A stretch of DNA of 64,000 nucleotides from Agrobacterium vitis (lineage in GTDB: Bacteria > Pseudomonadota > Alphaproteobacteria > Rhizobiales > Rhizobiaceae): positions 417,001 to 481,000 of the forward strand of contig NZ_JACXXJ020000003.1 of the NCBI RefSeq assembly GCF_014926405.1, in the 5' to 3' direction. The notes beneath the pieces were generated by a model that did no database searches, was not told where the DNA came from, and saw nothing but the letters and a program-made list of their open reading frames with translations. Below, piece after piece: positions 29,213 to 38,569 of this stretch. Position 1 is the first letter of the stretch; each line of letters starts with the position of its first letter. A program made the translations under genes and the position numbers.

Positions 29213-30238
29213 TTACTGTGAAACGCGCACCAGCAATTTGCCGAAATTCTTGCCCTCCAACAGACCGATAAAGGCTTGAGGGGCATTTTCCAACCCATCG
29301 ACAATGTCTTCCCGGTAGCGCAGCGATCCATCGGCAATCCAGCCTGCCGCCTCCCGCTGGAATTGCGGAAACTGATCAACAAATTCGCGTTGGATAAAGC
29401 CCCGCACGGTCAGGCTCTTGGTCAGAATATCGCGCATGGTCATCGGCAGACGGTCCGGGCCGGGCGCATCCTCCACGGACTGGTTATACTGGGCAATCAG
29501 CCCACAGACCGGCACACGCGCAAAGCTATTGAGCAGCGGGAACACCGCTTTCCAGACATCACCACCGACATTTTCGAAATAAATGTCGATGCCATCAGGG
29601 CAGGCCTGTGCCAGCTCCTGGGCAAAATCAGGAGAGCGGTGATCGACCACTGCGTCGAAACCGAGTTCGTTTTTGATAAAAGCGCATTTGTCAGCCCCGC
29701 CGGCAATGCCGACCGCGCGCGCACCTTTGAGGCGGGCAATCTGACCGACCGCAGAGCCAACCGCGCCGCTGGCCGCGGCCACCACGACCGTTTCGCCAGG
29801 CTTTGGCTTGCCAATGGTCAGCAATCCCGCATAGGCGGTAAATCCCGGCATGCCCAGCACGCCGAGCGCGGTACTGATGGGGGCTGCCGACGGATCGATC
29901 TTGCGCAGCGTCTCTCCCTTGGCTATCGCATAACTTTGCCAGCCGGAATGGGAGAGAACGATGTCGCCCTCTTGAAAATCATTGTGTCTTGAGCGGATCA
30001 CGCGGGCAACTGTACCGCCCTCCATCACGGTGCCAATCTCAACCGGCTTGGCATAGGATTTCGCAGCGCTCATGCGTCCGCGCATATAGGGATCGAGAGA
30101 CAGATAGAGGATTTGCAGCAGAACCTCGCCGTCGGCGGGCTCGCCCACAGACCCTGTTTCCAGCCGAAAATTATCGGCGGCTGGAGCGCCAGTTGGACGG
30201 GATGCAAGCTGAATTTGGAGGTTCTGTTGATGTGTCAT
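29213..30238 (-). CDS. NADP-dependent oxidoreductase, zinc-independent MDR family (YncB/CurA-like)
   Basis: 341 residues from the ATG at 30238; an in-frame GTG at 30262 and an ATG at 30250 are alternatives. The features are LYLSLDPYMRGRM near the N-terminus, the nucleotide-binding VVVAAASGAVGSAVGQIARLKGA and the following GGADKCAFI. Members reduce alpha,beta-unsaturated ketones or aldehydes such as alkenals and curcumin. The stop lies 12 bases from the acetyltransferase stop. A family B repeat covers its upstream region. Confidence 0.88.
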   Translation of the reverse strand: MTHQQNLQIQLASRPTGAPAADNFRLETGSVGEPADGEVLLQILYLSLDPYMRGRMSAAKSYAKPVEIGTVMEGGTVARVIRSRHNDFQEGDIVLSHSGWQSYAIAKGETLRKIDPSAAPISTALGVLGMPGFTAYAGLLTIGKPKPGETVVVAAASGAVGSAVGQIARLKGARAVGIAGGADKCAFIKNELGFDAVVDHRSPDFAQELAQACPDGIDIYFENVGGDVWKAVFPLLNSFARVPVCGLIAQYNQSVEDAPGPDRLPMTMRDILTKSLTVRGFIQREFVDQFPQFQREAAGWIADGSLRYREDIVDGLENAPQAFIGLLEGKNFGKLLVRVSQ

Positions 30239-30267
30239 GGTGTCTTTCATTTCAAAATTCACATTGG

Positions 30268-30375
30268 TTTAGAGTTTGCCTCAGGGAAAAATGCAACGGG
30301 ATTTTCTCGAAAAGACAAACGAAAACAACAGGAATAAGAATCTGTCTGGTTCAATATGACCCTGCCAAATTCTAG
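30268..30375. repeat. Dispersed repeat, family B (copy 2)
   Basis: About 108 bases with clear similarity to 7364-7470: TTTAGAGTTTG, AGGGAAAA, TCGAAAAGACAAACGAAAACAA and CTGTCTGGTTCAATATGA occur in the same order. The terminal hairpin is more degraded than in copy 1. It lies just upstream of the MDR oxidoreductase gene. Confidence 0.75.
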
Positions 30376-30454
30376 AGGCCCACCTCGCTGGGCAGTCCTG
30401 TCGTCTTCCATAACAAAGTGATATAGCGTCCATCATCAGACGAACAATAGAGGC

Positions 30455-31060
30455 ATGGCCAGCATTGGAACGACGAGCGAGATGACAGGCGAGACGCAAA
30501 CCCTGTTCGACAGCGAGGCGCAACCGGACCCTTTGCAGCCGAAACCGCGGATGATGGCCTGGGCGCGCAATTCTGCCGCCTATCGTCTTGGCCGACGGAT
30601 GATGAGCGAGCGGGAATTGCGCGACGCCGTCTCCCGCAAGGCACGACAGAAATATGAGGGCATCGAGCCGGAGACGGTGGAGGCGCTGGCCGCCGAAGCC
30701 GTGCGCTTTGGCCGCCAGATGCTGGCGCTGGACGATGATACGTACGCGCAGATCAAGTCGCAATCGGCGGCGCGCAGCGGCAAATCCAGACGTGCTATCG
30801 CCCAGACCCTGGCGCGCAAGGGTATCGAGAAGGACGTGGTGAGGGCAGCGCTAGAGGATATGGACGACCTGCCCGCCGCCATTCGATTTGCCAGAAAGCG
30901 CGGCTATGGCCCCTTTCGCCGCAGCGACGGCGATGAACGGCAGAGAATGAAGGAAATGTCGGGCATGGCACGCAATGGCTTTGGCTTCGATCTGGTGCAA
31001 CGCGTGCTTGCCATGTCACGTGAAGAGGCCGAAGAGTATTTGTTGCAACAACCGCTGTAA
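30455..31060 (+). CDS. recX: RecX-type regulatory protein
   Basis: 201 residues made of short three-helix repeats typical of RecX (SERELRDAVSRKA, SRRAIAQTLARKGIEKDVV, GFGFDLVQRVLAM). RecX restrains RecA filaments. It is not beside recA here, which is usual in rhizobia. The start is uncertain because AGAGG is only two bases from the first ATG; the in-frame ATG at 30482 is possible. Confidence 0.85.
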   Translation: MASIGTTSEMTGETQTLFDSEAQPDPLQPKPRMMAWARNSAAYRLGRRMMSERELRDAVSRKARQKYEGIEPETVEALAAEAVRFGRQMLALDDDTYAQIKSQSAARSGKSRRAIAQTLARKGIEKDVVRAALEDMDDLPAAIRFARKRGYGPFRRSDGDERQRMKEMSGMARNGFGFDLVQRVLAMSREEAEEYLLQQPL

Positions 31061-31123
31061 GCGAGGCTTGCTGGTGGGTTGATCTGCATTTCTTTCAATT
31101 CAAGACGTATTCAAGGGTTTTTC

Positions 31124-31858
31124 ATGAGCCAGCGGGCCAATAATCAGGTGGAAATATACTCCTCATGCCCTGTGCCTCCGCTTTTCGAGGCCTTCATCTC
31201 GCATCGCGCTGTTTGCTTCCGTCACGATGATTTTACGCCGGAAGCGGCAATGGAACTTGGCGTACCCCTGCCGGAAAGCATGGGAAAGGCGGTCGCCAAA
31301 CGCAAGGCGGAATATGTGGGCGGACGGTTCTGCGCCATGGAGGCGATTGCGGCGCAAACCGGCCAGCCTGCGGCACCCGTTACAGCTGGACCGCGTGGCG
31401 AACCGGTCTGGCCCCCAGGGCTGGTAGGCTCGATCACCCATACGCACGGATTTGCTGCGGCAGCCGTTGCCGATGCGGCTCGATTTCGCGGCCTTGGCAT
31501 GGACACAGAACAGATTATGACAGCGCAGGTCATGGGCAATGTCCGAGAGCGGATCTGCGGTCCGGAGGACAGGTTTGGGGCCAGCAGCTCTCTTTTGCCG
31601 GAACTTCATACCACCCTGGTGTTCTCTGCCAAGGAGAGCCTGTTCAAATGTCTTTATCCATTGGTTGAAAAAATGTTCTGGTTCGAAGACGCGCTGATCC
31701 GGATCGATCCGCATCGGGATGGTCTGTTTACCGCCGAATTGCTGTCACGCCTCCATGTGGAATTTCCGGCCGGAACAGTGATCGAAGGACGCTTTTGCCT
31801 GACGCCGGGTCTGGTTCATACTGGCATCAGCCTTACGAAAGATGAGGCTGCGTTATAA
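31124..31858 (+). CDS. Sfp/EntD-type 4'-phosphopantetheinyl transferase
   Basis: 244 residues from the ATG at 31124. Family motifs are LVGSITHTHGFAAAAV, the metal-binding GLGMDTEQ (replacing the usual GIDIE) and FSAKESLFKCLYPLVEK with the conserved KE..xxK. It moves phosphopantetheine from coenzyme A to carrier domains of NRPS, PKS or siderophore enzymes. In Agrobacterium (Allorhizobium) vitis an Sfp-type enzyme of this kind is needed for grape necrosis and the tobacco hypersensitive response; whether this is the same gene is not tested. A LuxR-type regulator gene follows on the same strand. Confidence 0.88.
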   Translation: MSQRANNQVEIYSSCPVPPLFEAFISHRAVCFRHDDFTPEAAMELGVPLPESMGKAVAKRKAEYVGGRFCAMEAIAAQTGQPAAPVTAGPRGEPVWPPGLVGSITHTHGFAAAAVADAARFRGLGMDTEQIMTAQVMGNVRERICGPEDRFGASSSLLPELHTTLVFSAKESLFKCLYPLVEKMFWFEDALIRIDPHRDGLFTAELLSRLHVEFPAGTVIEGRFCLTPGLVHTGISLTKDEAAL

Positions 31859-31999
31859 TTTAGCTTTTGCAATAATACCCTAAAAATTACATGGGTTTTG
31901 CTTGGTTAATATAATTTTTTACCGGTTGATATGTTTGTAATGTTTCGATTACATCAGAACAGGCTTGCCAAAGCGGATGCGACATAGCACGTTTTCTTC

Positions 32000-34684
32000 A
32001 TGAACTTCACTCTGCGATTTCAGCCCCCGATCAGTACCCAGAGCGCGATCAAGCGCAGGGCAATCCTGTCGCATCTTTCCGCTGGCGGATTGAAACGGGT
32101 GACCACCATCATTGCGCCGGCTGGCTATGGCAAGACATCCCTGGCTGCGCAATGGTTCGATACCCTGCGCGCCGAAGGCTACAGCCTCTCCTGGCTTGCG
32201 CTGGATCAGGAATATAGCGACCAGACACAGTTCCTCCTGTTGCTGCTGGAAGCCGTCAACGCCCTGCGTCTGGAAGAAGGCACGGGTGTTGATTCCAGCA
32301 TGACCGTCGCCTCGCTTCTGGCCTTGTTATCCACGCGGTTGCGCAAGATCACCGAGCCGGTCATCCTGTTTCTGGATGACTATCACTTCGCCCAGACCGA
32401 TGCGACCGAGGCAATCGTCGCGCGCCTGTTGGGCGACCAGACGCTGAACCACCTGAAGCTGGTGCTGATTTCGCGCACGCCACCGCGTTTTCCGGTATCC
32501 GCACTGCGGTTGAAAGGCGAATTCCGCCAGGTCAATATTGCCGAACTGGGGTTTTCCGACCAGGAAGCTGAGGAGTTTTTTGCCGGACAGACTGCCAGCT
32601 TGAGCCGGGAGCAAGTCGCTGGGCTCAATAAAAGGACGGAAGGCTGGGCGGTTGCCTTGCAGATGATCCGGTTGCTGATTGCCGAAAATGTCGATGGCGG
32701 CACGCTGTTCACCACCTTCGACGGCGGCAATGCCGAAATGGGTAGCTATTTGTCGGAGCAGGTGTTTGCCAATCTGCCTGAAGATGTGCAGGAACTGCTT
32801 TTAAAGACGGCGCCTTTCCCTACCGTCAATCGCGACCTGGTCGAGGCCGTCTTCGCGGATGCCCATAGCGCCGACTTGCTTGGCAAACTGGGAGATCATG
32901 CCCTGCCGGTCGCCCTCCTGGCTGGCGGTGGCGGCTGGATCCGCTACCACCCGGTTTTCAATGCCTTCCTGAAGGAAGAGGCCGCTCGACGTGGCTATCA
33001 AGTCCAGGATGTTCTGGAACGGGCAGCGCGCTGGTTCCAAACAACAGGTGATTTCGATGCTGCCGTGCGCCATGCACTGATGAGTGGCAATGCCAATCTG
33101 GCTGCGGAAATCGTCGAGACCAGCGGCGGCTGGCGGCGGGTCTATACGACCAGCCGAGGGGGTGCCAGCGTGTTCAACTCCATCATGGCCAATGTTTCGG
33201 CTATTGATCTCACCTGTTTTCCACTGACCACGCTTGGCCTGTCGGTGGTCAGTGCCAAAGCCGGGCATCTTGATGCCGCCAACCATTATCTCGGTATTGC
33301 GGAGAGGGCCGACACGGCTGCTCCGGATACGTTCACCAGTGATCTGCGAGTGGTCCGTGTTCTGCTGGGGCTGTATTTCGACCGCCCCGCCTGCGCCGAA
33401 GACTTGGCCGCATTGGAAAACGATCTGACAGACATTGCCAGCACCGAACTCGTACACCGCGCCATGGTGTTGAATATGCTGTCTTATAATTTCCTCGACC
33501 GCAGCGACATGGATCGGGCCTTGCATTACGGCCATCTTGCGGTTCAGACGTTCCGTGACGGCGGTGCTGATTTCGGCGCGGTACATCTTTACACCCATAT
33601 CGGCCAGGCTGCTTTTTTCAGTGGCGATTGCTCCGGCGCTGAGGAGTATTATCAGCAGTTAATCGATGAAGTGCAGGCCTGCATTGGCAAAGGCACCGAT
33701 CTCGACGCCTTGGGACAGGTGCTCAAGGCAGAATTGCTGGTCATGCGTGGCGATCTGGAGGCCGCCGGGCCTTGTCTGCGCTGGGCCTTGCCGCATCTGG
33801 AGCGCCATGATGCCTGGTTCGATCTTCTGGCCGCTGGGTTTACCGCCCAGCAGATGATCTTCCGACTAGAGGGCGACATGACCGCGGCCCATGCGCTGGC
33901 GGACCGGACACGGTCGGCGGCCAAGCGGCGTGGTTTTCATCGGTTGATCCGGCTGATCGACGGCGCCCGGGTGTTGCTCCTGTTGGAAAGCGGTGATGTT
34001 GAGCAGGCGATTCGCTACGCAAAGGCCCATGGCTTCGGCATGGAAGACATCACCTCGGTGCCGGATAATAATCTGGCGATCCATTTGCGTGGATTGACGC
34101 CGGCTCTGCTTTGGGCACGCATCCATTTGGTTCGCGGCGATCTCGAGCGCGCCAGACAAGCGCTTTCCATCCTGATCAGCCAGCAACCAACGAAAATCCA
34201 CGATCTTCGCAGCGTGGAACTGGCGCTTCTCGACATGCGTCTGTTGATTGCCGAGGAAAAACGCGAGATCGTTGCGGCCCGCCTGGAAGATCTGCTGTTG
34301 ACCTTTCCGATGGAAGATTTTCGGGCCATGATCTGGATTGAAGGCGACGATTTCCTGGGCGATCTCAGGGCAATTGCCGAGGAAAGTCCGATGTCGGCAG
34401 TTCTGCGTCAACGGCTACAAGCCCTGCTACCGGAAGGAAAGGTGGCGCCGGAGACCAGCGAAGACATGCCGCTTCACGGTCTCTCGTCATCCGCGCTGAC
34501 AGACAGAGAACTTGCTGTCATGGCGCTGCTCAGCCAGGGCTTCAGCAATAAGGAAATCGGTCGTAAACTGGCCTTGAGCGACAACACCATCAAATTTCAT
34601 CTGCGCAATATTTTCGCAAAGCTCAAGGTCACTACCCGCACCGCCGCGGTCGGTGCCGCTCGCCGCGCTGGCATCTCACTGTAA
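32000..34684 (+). CDS. MalT-like LuxR family regulator with ATPase domain
   Basis: 894 residues. Walker A APAGYGKTS lies near residue 40 and Walker B ILFLDDYH near residue 120, giving a STAND-type ATPase; a long helical-repeat middle region follows; the C-terminus is a LuxR helix-turn-helix (LTDRELAVMALLSQGFSNKEIGRKL, then NTIKFHLRNIFAKLKV). Such proteins bind an inducer in the repeat region and activate transcription as oligomers. There is no acyl-homoserine-lactone domain, so it is not a quorum-sensing LuxR in the usual sense. It follows the phosphopantetheinyl transferase gene after 141 AT-rich bases; a shared role in secondary metabolism is plausible. Confidence 0.9.
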   Translation: MNFTLRFQPPISTQSAIKRRAILSHLSAGGLKRVTTIIAPAGYGKTSLAAQWFDTLRAEGYSLSWLALDQEYSDQTQFLLLLLEAVNALRLEEGTGVDSSMTVASLLALLSTRLRKITEPVILFLDDYHFAQTDATEAIVARLLGDQTLNHLKLVLISRTPPRFPVSALRLKGEFRQVNIAELGFSDQEAEEFFAGQTASLSREQVAGLNKRTEGWAVALQMIRLLIAENVDGGTLFTTFDGGNAEMGSYLSEQVFANLPEDVQELLLKTAPFPTVNRDLVEAVFADAHSADLLGKLGDHALPVALLAGGGGWIRYHPVFNAFLKEEAARRGYQVQDVLERAARWFQTTGDFDAAVRHALMSGNANLAAEIVETSGGWRRVYTTSRGGASVFNSIMANVSAIDLTCFPLTTLGLSVVSAKAGHLDAANHYLGIAERADTAAPDTFTSDLRVVRVLLGLYFDRPACAEDLAALENDLTDIASTELVHRAMVLNMLSYNFLDRSDMDRALHYGHLAVQTFRDGGADFGAVHLYTHIGQAAFFSGDCSGAEEYYQQLIDEVQACIGKGTDLDALGQVLKAELLVMRGDLEAAGPCLRWALPHLERHDAWFDLLAAGFTAQQMIFRLEGDMTAAHALADRTRSAAKRRGFHRLIRLIDGARVLLLLESGDVEQAIRYAKAHGFGMEDITSVPDNNLAIHLRGLTPALLWARIHLVRGDLERARQALSILISQQPTKIHDLRSVELALLDMRLLIAEEKREIVAARLEDLLLTFPMEDFRAMIWIEGDDFLGDLRAIAEESPMSAVLRQRLQALLPEGKVAPETSEDMPLHGLSSSALTDRELAVMALLSQGFSNKEIGRKLALSDNTIKFHLRNIFAKLKVTTRTAAVGAARRAGISL

Positions 34685-34776
34685 TTGCAGTTTTATAGCA
34701 AGGTAAGTAGATGGCTGAATTCTCGTTTGGTTTTGCAAGGCGAGGGATCGGGTTAACCCGGCTGCACCAAGCGAGT

Positions 34777-34881
34777 CGTCGTGAAATAGCATATTATAAG
34801 AAGAGCCATTGAACACGACTCTTCTTATTTCGCTTTCGAATATCTCAAGCCTTTGATGCATGTCAGATATTCGAAATTTCT
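34777..34881. repeat. Rhizobial palindromic repeat (family A, inverted complete copy)
   Basis: In reverse orientation relative to the copy at 22209. ATAAGAAGAG pairs with CTCTTCTTAT, and TTTCGAATATCT pairs with AGATATTCGAAA. It lies between the convergent LuxR-type and transpeptidase genes and may terminate both. Confidence 0.8.
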
Positions 34882-34900
34882 CGAGGGCGAGAATCCGGCA

Positions 34901-35596
34901 TCAGCCGCCGAAGATCGTCCGCAGCAGGTCGATACCACGGTCATCGAAACTCACTTCGCCCTGCTTATTGCCGGGACCGACCACGATAACCTTGCTGCCG
35001 ATTTCGGCGCGGGCATAGAGATCCTCGACATCCCTGTTGTTCATACGGATGCAACCCGAGGACAGGTTCAGCCCGATTGACCATGGCTGATTGGTGCCAT
35101 GGATGCGAAAAATCGTATCGCGATTGCCCTTGTAGAGATACATGGCGCGCGCACCGAGCGGATTATCCGGTCCTCCTTCCTGCACGACGGGCAGGATATG
35201 ACCACGACGCGCTTCACGCACGCGCATTTCTTCCGGTGGACGCCAGCTTGGCCATTCCACCTTCCGGCCGATATTGACGACACCCGACCAGCCGAAACCC
35301 TCGCGCCCGACGCCGACGCCGTAGCGGATCGCCCGGTTATTGCCCTCAACGAGATACAGGAACTTGTTATTGGTATCGATGATAACAGTACCCGGCGCCT
35401 CATCGGTTCTGAGCCGTACCAGCCGCCGCTTGAATTTATCGGGAACCTCCCGCTTCATCATCTGCGGTGTTACAACGCTGCTGGCCGTCGAGCTGGCCGG
35501 ATCGTCCGCTCTCGGTGCAGCCGAACCTGAAGCTGGCAATGCCAGTGCTGCCATCATCAATGCGGCCATCGCCACACCCGTTCCCCTCATCCGCAT
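34901..35596 (-). CDS. L,D-transpeptidase (YkuD family), copy 1
   Basis: 231 residues from the ATG at 35596, which has GAGAGGG nine bases upstream; an in-frame ATG further up (35647) lacks this. A signal peptide (MAALMMAALALPASGSAAP) precedes a linker and the catalytic YkuD domain, whose active-site region is FRIHGTNQPWS...SSGCIRMNNRDVED with the nucleophile cysteine. It would crosslink or anchor peptidoglycan in the periplasm. A paralogue lies just upstream on the same strand. Rhizobiales rely heavily on such enzymes for polar growth. Confidence 0.92.
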   Translation of the reverse strand: MRMRGTGVAMAALMMAALALPASGSAAPRADDPASSTASSVVTPQMMKREVPDKFKRRLVRLRTDEAPGTVIIDTNNKFLYLVEGNNRAIRYGVGVGREGFGWSGVVNIGRKVEWPSWRPPEEMRVREARRGHILPVVQEGGPDNPLGARAMYLYKGNRDTIFRIHGTNQPWSIGLNLSSGCIRMNNRDVEDLYARAEIGSKVIVVGPGNKQGEVSFDDRGIDLLRTIFGG

Positions 35597-35723
35597 AGGC
35601 AATTTCCCTCTCCAAACAGTTCGAGTAAAACTATCCAAGCTTAGCAATGTTGCAAGCCGTCTCCGGTCGATTTTGTCAAAAAAGTGACAAGAGTGTGACT
35701 TGAAATCAGCAGCCTACCTCTGG

Positions 35724-36524
35724 TCACATCACGATAACTTTCGTACCCACGGGTACGCGGCCATAGAGATCCGTTACATCCTGATTACGCATCCGGATAC
35801 AGCCGGAAGACACGCCATAGCCGATTGTCCATGGCGCGTTGGTCCCGTGAATACGGTAGAGGGTCGAGCCAAGATAAAGCGCCCGTGCGCCCAATGGATT
35901 TTCCGGCCCACCCTGCATGCGGGCCGGCAGATAATGGCCCTTGGCAGCTTCGCGCGCGATCATCTCCTGCGGCGGAATCCATTCCGGCCACTCTGTCTTG
36001 CGGGTCACCTTGTGCTCGCCCGCCCATTCAAAACCGGGCTTGCCGACGCCGACGCCATAGCGGCGGGCCATTCCTCCGTCCATCACCAGATAGAGAAAGC
36101 GATTATTCGTATCGATCACCAGCGTGCCCGGCTTTTCTCTGGTCTGGTAAGCGACAACCTGCGGCAGGAATTGTGCGGGCGTCGCCGACATCTGTCTGGG
36201 CGCGGGCATGGCCGACGCTTGTTGAAGCGCAGGCCGCAGCGGTGCAGCGGAAGCGGCAGGTTGGCGGTATTGTTGCGGAACCGGCTTGGTCACCGGGCGA
36301 TAGTAAACGGGCTGGGCGGCAGAAGGCCTGCTCGGATTAACGGCTGGTGGCTCAGCCCGCACACCCAATTGCAATAGCCATGGCGCTGCGAGGTCCGGGC
36401 TGACGACAACCGGTGGCCGAATTTGATAGCGATCCTGCGCCAAAGCTTGCCCGGCTATGGCCGGTAAGGTGAGCATCACTGACAAGGCAAGACTGGCTTT
36501 CAGGAGAAAACGCGGTGGCAGCAT
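35724..36524 (-). CDS. L,D-transpeptidase (YkuD family), copy 2
   Basis: 266 residues. A signal peptide (LLKASLALSVMLTLPAIAGQALAQ) is followed by a proline- and glutamine-rich linker and the YkuD domain with YRIHGTNAPWT and SSGCIRMRNQDVTDLY. It is clearly related to the next gene but has a longer linker. The 127-base gap to copy 1 suggests separate promoters. Confidence 0.92.
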   Translation of the reverse strand: MLPPRFLLKASLALSVMLTLPAIAGQALAQDRYQIRPPVVVSPDLAAPWLLQLGVRAEPPAVNPSRPSAAQPVYYRPVTKPVPQQYRQPAASAAPLRPALQQASAMPAPRQMSATPAQFLPQVVAYQTREKPGTLVIDTNNRFLYLVMDGGMARRYGVGVGKPGFEWAGEHKVTRKTEWPEWIPPQEMIAREAAKGHYLPARMQGGPENPLGARALYLGSTLYRIHGTNAPWTIGYGVSSGCIRMRNQDVTDLYGRVPVGTKVIVM

Positions 36525-36718
36525 CGGCTAAACCCATTTTTTTAAACGATCAGGACCCACAGTCCGTTGGGATCAACCTGCCACCGCCGCTTGTGGAAAT
36601 GGTAAACGCGCCTTCATTCAAATTGCCGTCAAGCACGAAAGCTTTTGTCAGGGTTAGTATTTCGTTTGAAAAGACGGTGAACAAAGAGTAAACAAAAAAT
36701 CGAACAAGGGGAGCGGGA

Positions 36719-37366
36719 ATGGATAGTGCGGGATTGATTGCAGATGACGCCGGCGTATTGCGCTGTTCGTGGCATGGGGGGCTTGCCGATTACCGCCACT
36801 ATCATGACGAGGAATGGGGCCGCCCTGTTACCGACGACCACCGCCTGTTTGAGAAAATCTGCCTGGAAGGCTTTCAATCCGGCCTGTCCTGGCTAACCAT
36901 CCTGCGCAAGCGGGAGAATTTTCGGGCTGCCTTTGCCAGTTTCGACTTTGCAAAAGTGGCACAGTTCGATGATGCGGATATTGCCCGTTGCCTAGCCGAT
37001 ACCGGCATCGTCCGCCATCGCGGCAAGATCGTTTCCACCATCAACAATGCCCAACGGGCCTTGGAATTGCAGGCAGAATTCGGCTCCCTCGCCGCTTATT
37101 TCTGGCGTTTTGAGCCTGGTCCCGAAGAACGCCCGGCAAAAATGGATTATGCGACGCTACGCGCCAATACCACCTCGCCCACCTCAATCCGGTTGTCGAA
37201 GGAATTGAAGAAGCGCGGCTGGAGTTTTGTCGGCCCTACCACCGTCTATGCCTTCATGCAGGCGATGGGACTGGTTAATGATCACCTAGAAGGCTGCGTC
37301 TGCCGGGAGACTGTGGAGCAGTTGAAGGCCGGATTTGTAAGACCGAGCCAACCCTCAGCCAATTGA
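36719..37366 (+). CDS. tag: DNA-3-methyladenine glycosylase I
   Basis: 215 residues. RCSWHGGLADYRHYHDEEWGRP, DDHRLFEKICLEGFQSGLSWLTILRKRENFR and the C-terminal HLEGCVCR match Tag, including zinc-site residues at both ends. It removes 3-methyladenine from DNA. Its last 12 bases overlap the convergent HAD hydrolase gene. Confidence 0.95.
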   Translation: MDSAGLIADDAGVLRCSWHGGLADYRHYHDEEWGRPVTDDHRLFEKICLEGFQSGLSWLTILRKRENFRAAFASFDFAKVAQFDDADIARCLADTGIVRHRGKIVSTINNAQRALELQAEFGSLAAYFWRFEPGPEERPAKMDYATLRANTTSPTSIRLSKELKKRGWSFVGPTTVYAFMQAMGLVNDHLEGCVCRETVEQLKAGFVRPSQPSAN

Positions 37367-38056
37367 GGCAACAAGTTCCGGCAAGGCGCTGATCTCAGGT
37401 AATTCTCGAAAGCGCGGTGCATCGACAGGCTTTTCCACATGCTCAAAAACCCAGGTCAATTCATGGGGCACGAACACACCCCAGGCCCCGACCGCCAGCG
37501 CTGGGACGATGTCGGATTTCAGCGAATTGCCGACCATCATCGCGCGTTCCGGCTCATCGCCGTGCTTTGAAAAAAGCCGCCGATAGGTGGTGGCGTTTTT
37601 GTCGGAGACGATTTCCACTGCATCGAAAAAATCGCCAAGGCCCGATTGCGCCAGTTTGCGCTCCTGGTCGAACAGGTCGCCCTTGGTAATCATCACCAGG
37701 AAATATCGCCCCGCCAACGCTTCCAGCACATCGCGCACGCCGGGCAGTGTTTCTACCGGATGGCTGAGAAGATCGCGGCCAATCGCCAGAATCTCGCCGA
37801 TCACCGCGCCGGGTGCCCTTCCCTCGGTAATTTCCAGCGCGGTCTCAATCATCGACAGGGTAAAACCTTTGATGCCGAATCCGTAATGGGCCAGATTACG
37901 CTTTTCCGCCTCCAATAGCCGATCCGAAATCATCGACGGCTCGGCGTAATCGGCCAGTAGCGACCGGAAATGCTCTTCCGTCAGCCGGTAGAATTGCTCG
38001 TTCTGCCACAACGTATCGTCGGCATCGAGGCCAATGGTGGTCAGCGCCCGTGTCAT
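37355..38056 (-). CDS. HAD family hydrolase
   Basis: 233 residues; the ATG at 38056 follows GGAGGAAGAG. Motif I is IGLDADDTLWQNE, motif II MITKGD, motif III lysine in the DAVEIVSDKNATTY region, and motif IV VGNSLKSDIVPAL. It is likely a small-molecule phosphatase of the haloacid dehalogenase type I; the substrate is unknown. It converges on and overlaps tag. Confidence 0.87.
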   Translation of the reverse strand: MTRALTTIGLDADDTLWQNEQFYRLTEEHFRSLLADYAEPSMISDRLLEAEKRNLAHYGFGIKGFTLSMIETALEITEGRAPGAVIGEILAIGRDLLSHPVETLPGVRDVLEALAGRYFLVMITKGDLFDQERKLAQSGLGDFFDAVEIVSDKNATTYRRLFSKHGDEPERAMMVGNSLKSDIVPALAVGAWGVFVPHELTWVFEHVEKPVDAPRFRELPEISALPELVASIG

Positions 38057-38127
38057 CTCTTCCTCCAAGCAAGACAAGCCTCGCGGCCGCCCCAAGCGCA
38101 TCAGTTGCCCGAGACAGCCGCAGCGGT

Positions 38128-38496
38128 TTATTGACCGTGCATCTCAAGCCATTGCTGCATCATGGCAATTTCGCCCTGCTGCGCCTTGATGATCTCTTCG
38201 GCCAGCGTGCGGATCTTTTCGTCCTTGCCATATTGCAACTCCACCTTGGCCATGTCGATAGCGCCCTGATGGTGGGCAATCATTCCGCGCACGAAATCCA
38301 CATCGGCATTGCCGGTCATCGGCATGGCCATGGCCTTGTGCATCCTGGCATTGGCGGCGGTAAAAGCCTTGCTGGATGGCGCTTTCGACGTCGTATTCGA
38401 CGGCATGAAATGGTCCATGCCTTTCATAGTGTCGTCCGCATAAGCGGCAGTGCTGGCAAGCAACAGGCTTGCGGCGAGAATAAGGGTTTTGACCAT
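38128..38496 (-). CDS. DUF305 family secreted protein
   Basis: 122 residues from the ATG at 38496, with AAAGGGA upstream. A signal peptide (LILAASLLLASTAAYA) precedes a DUF305 domain: FVRGMIAHHQGAIDMAKVEL and EIIKAQQGEIAMMQQWL. The paired histidines and methionines suggest metal handling in the periplasm, as seen in copper-linked members. It follows another His/Cys-rich secreted gene on the same strand, which supports a shared metal role. Confidence 0.87.
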   Translation of the reverse strand: MVKTLILAASLLLASTAAYADDTMKGMDHFMPSNTTSKAPSSKAFTAANARMHKAMAMPMTGNADVDFVRGMIAHHQGAIDMAKVELQYGKDEKIRTLAEEIIKAQQGEIAMMQQWLEMHGQ

Positions 38497-38569
38497 GGCG
38501 GTCCCTTTCTGATGATGACAAGTCAGTCGAAATCCGGCCTTTCCCGGATTCCATAGGCTCTTTCGTCCA

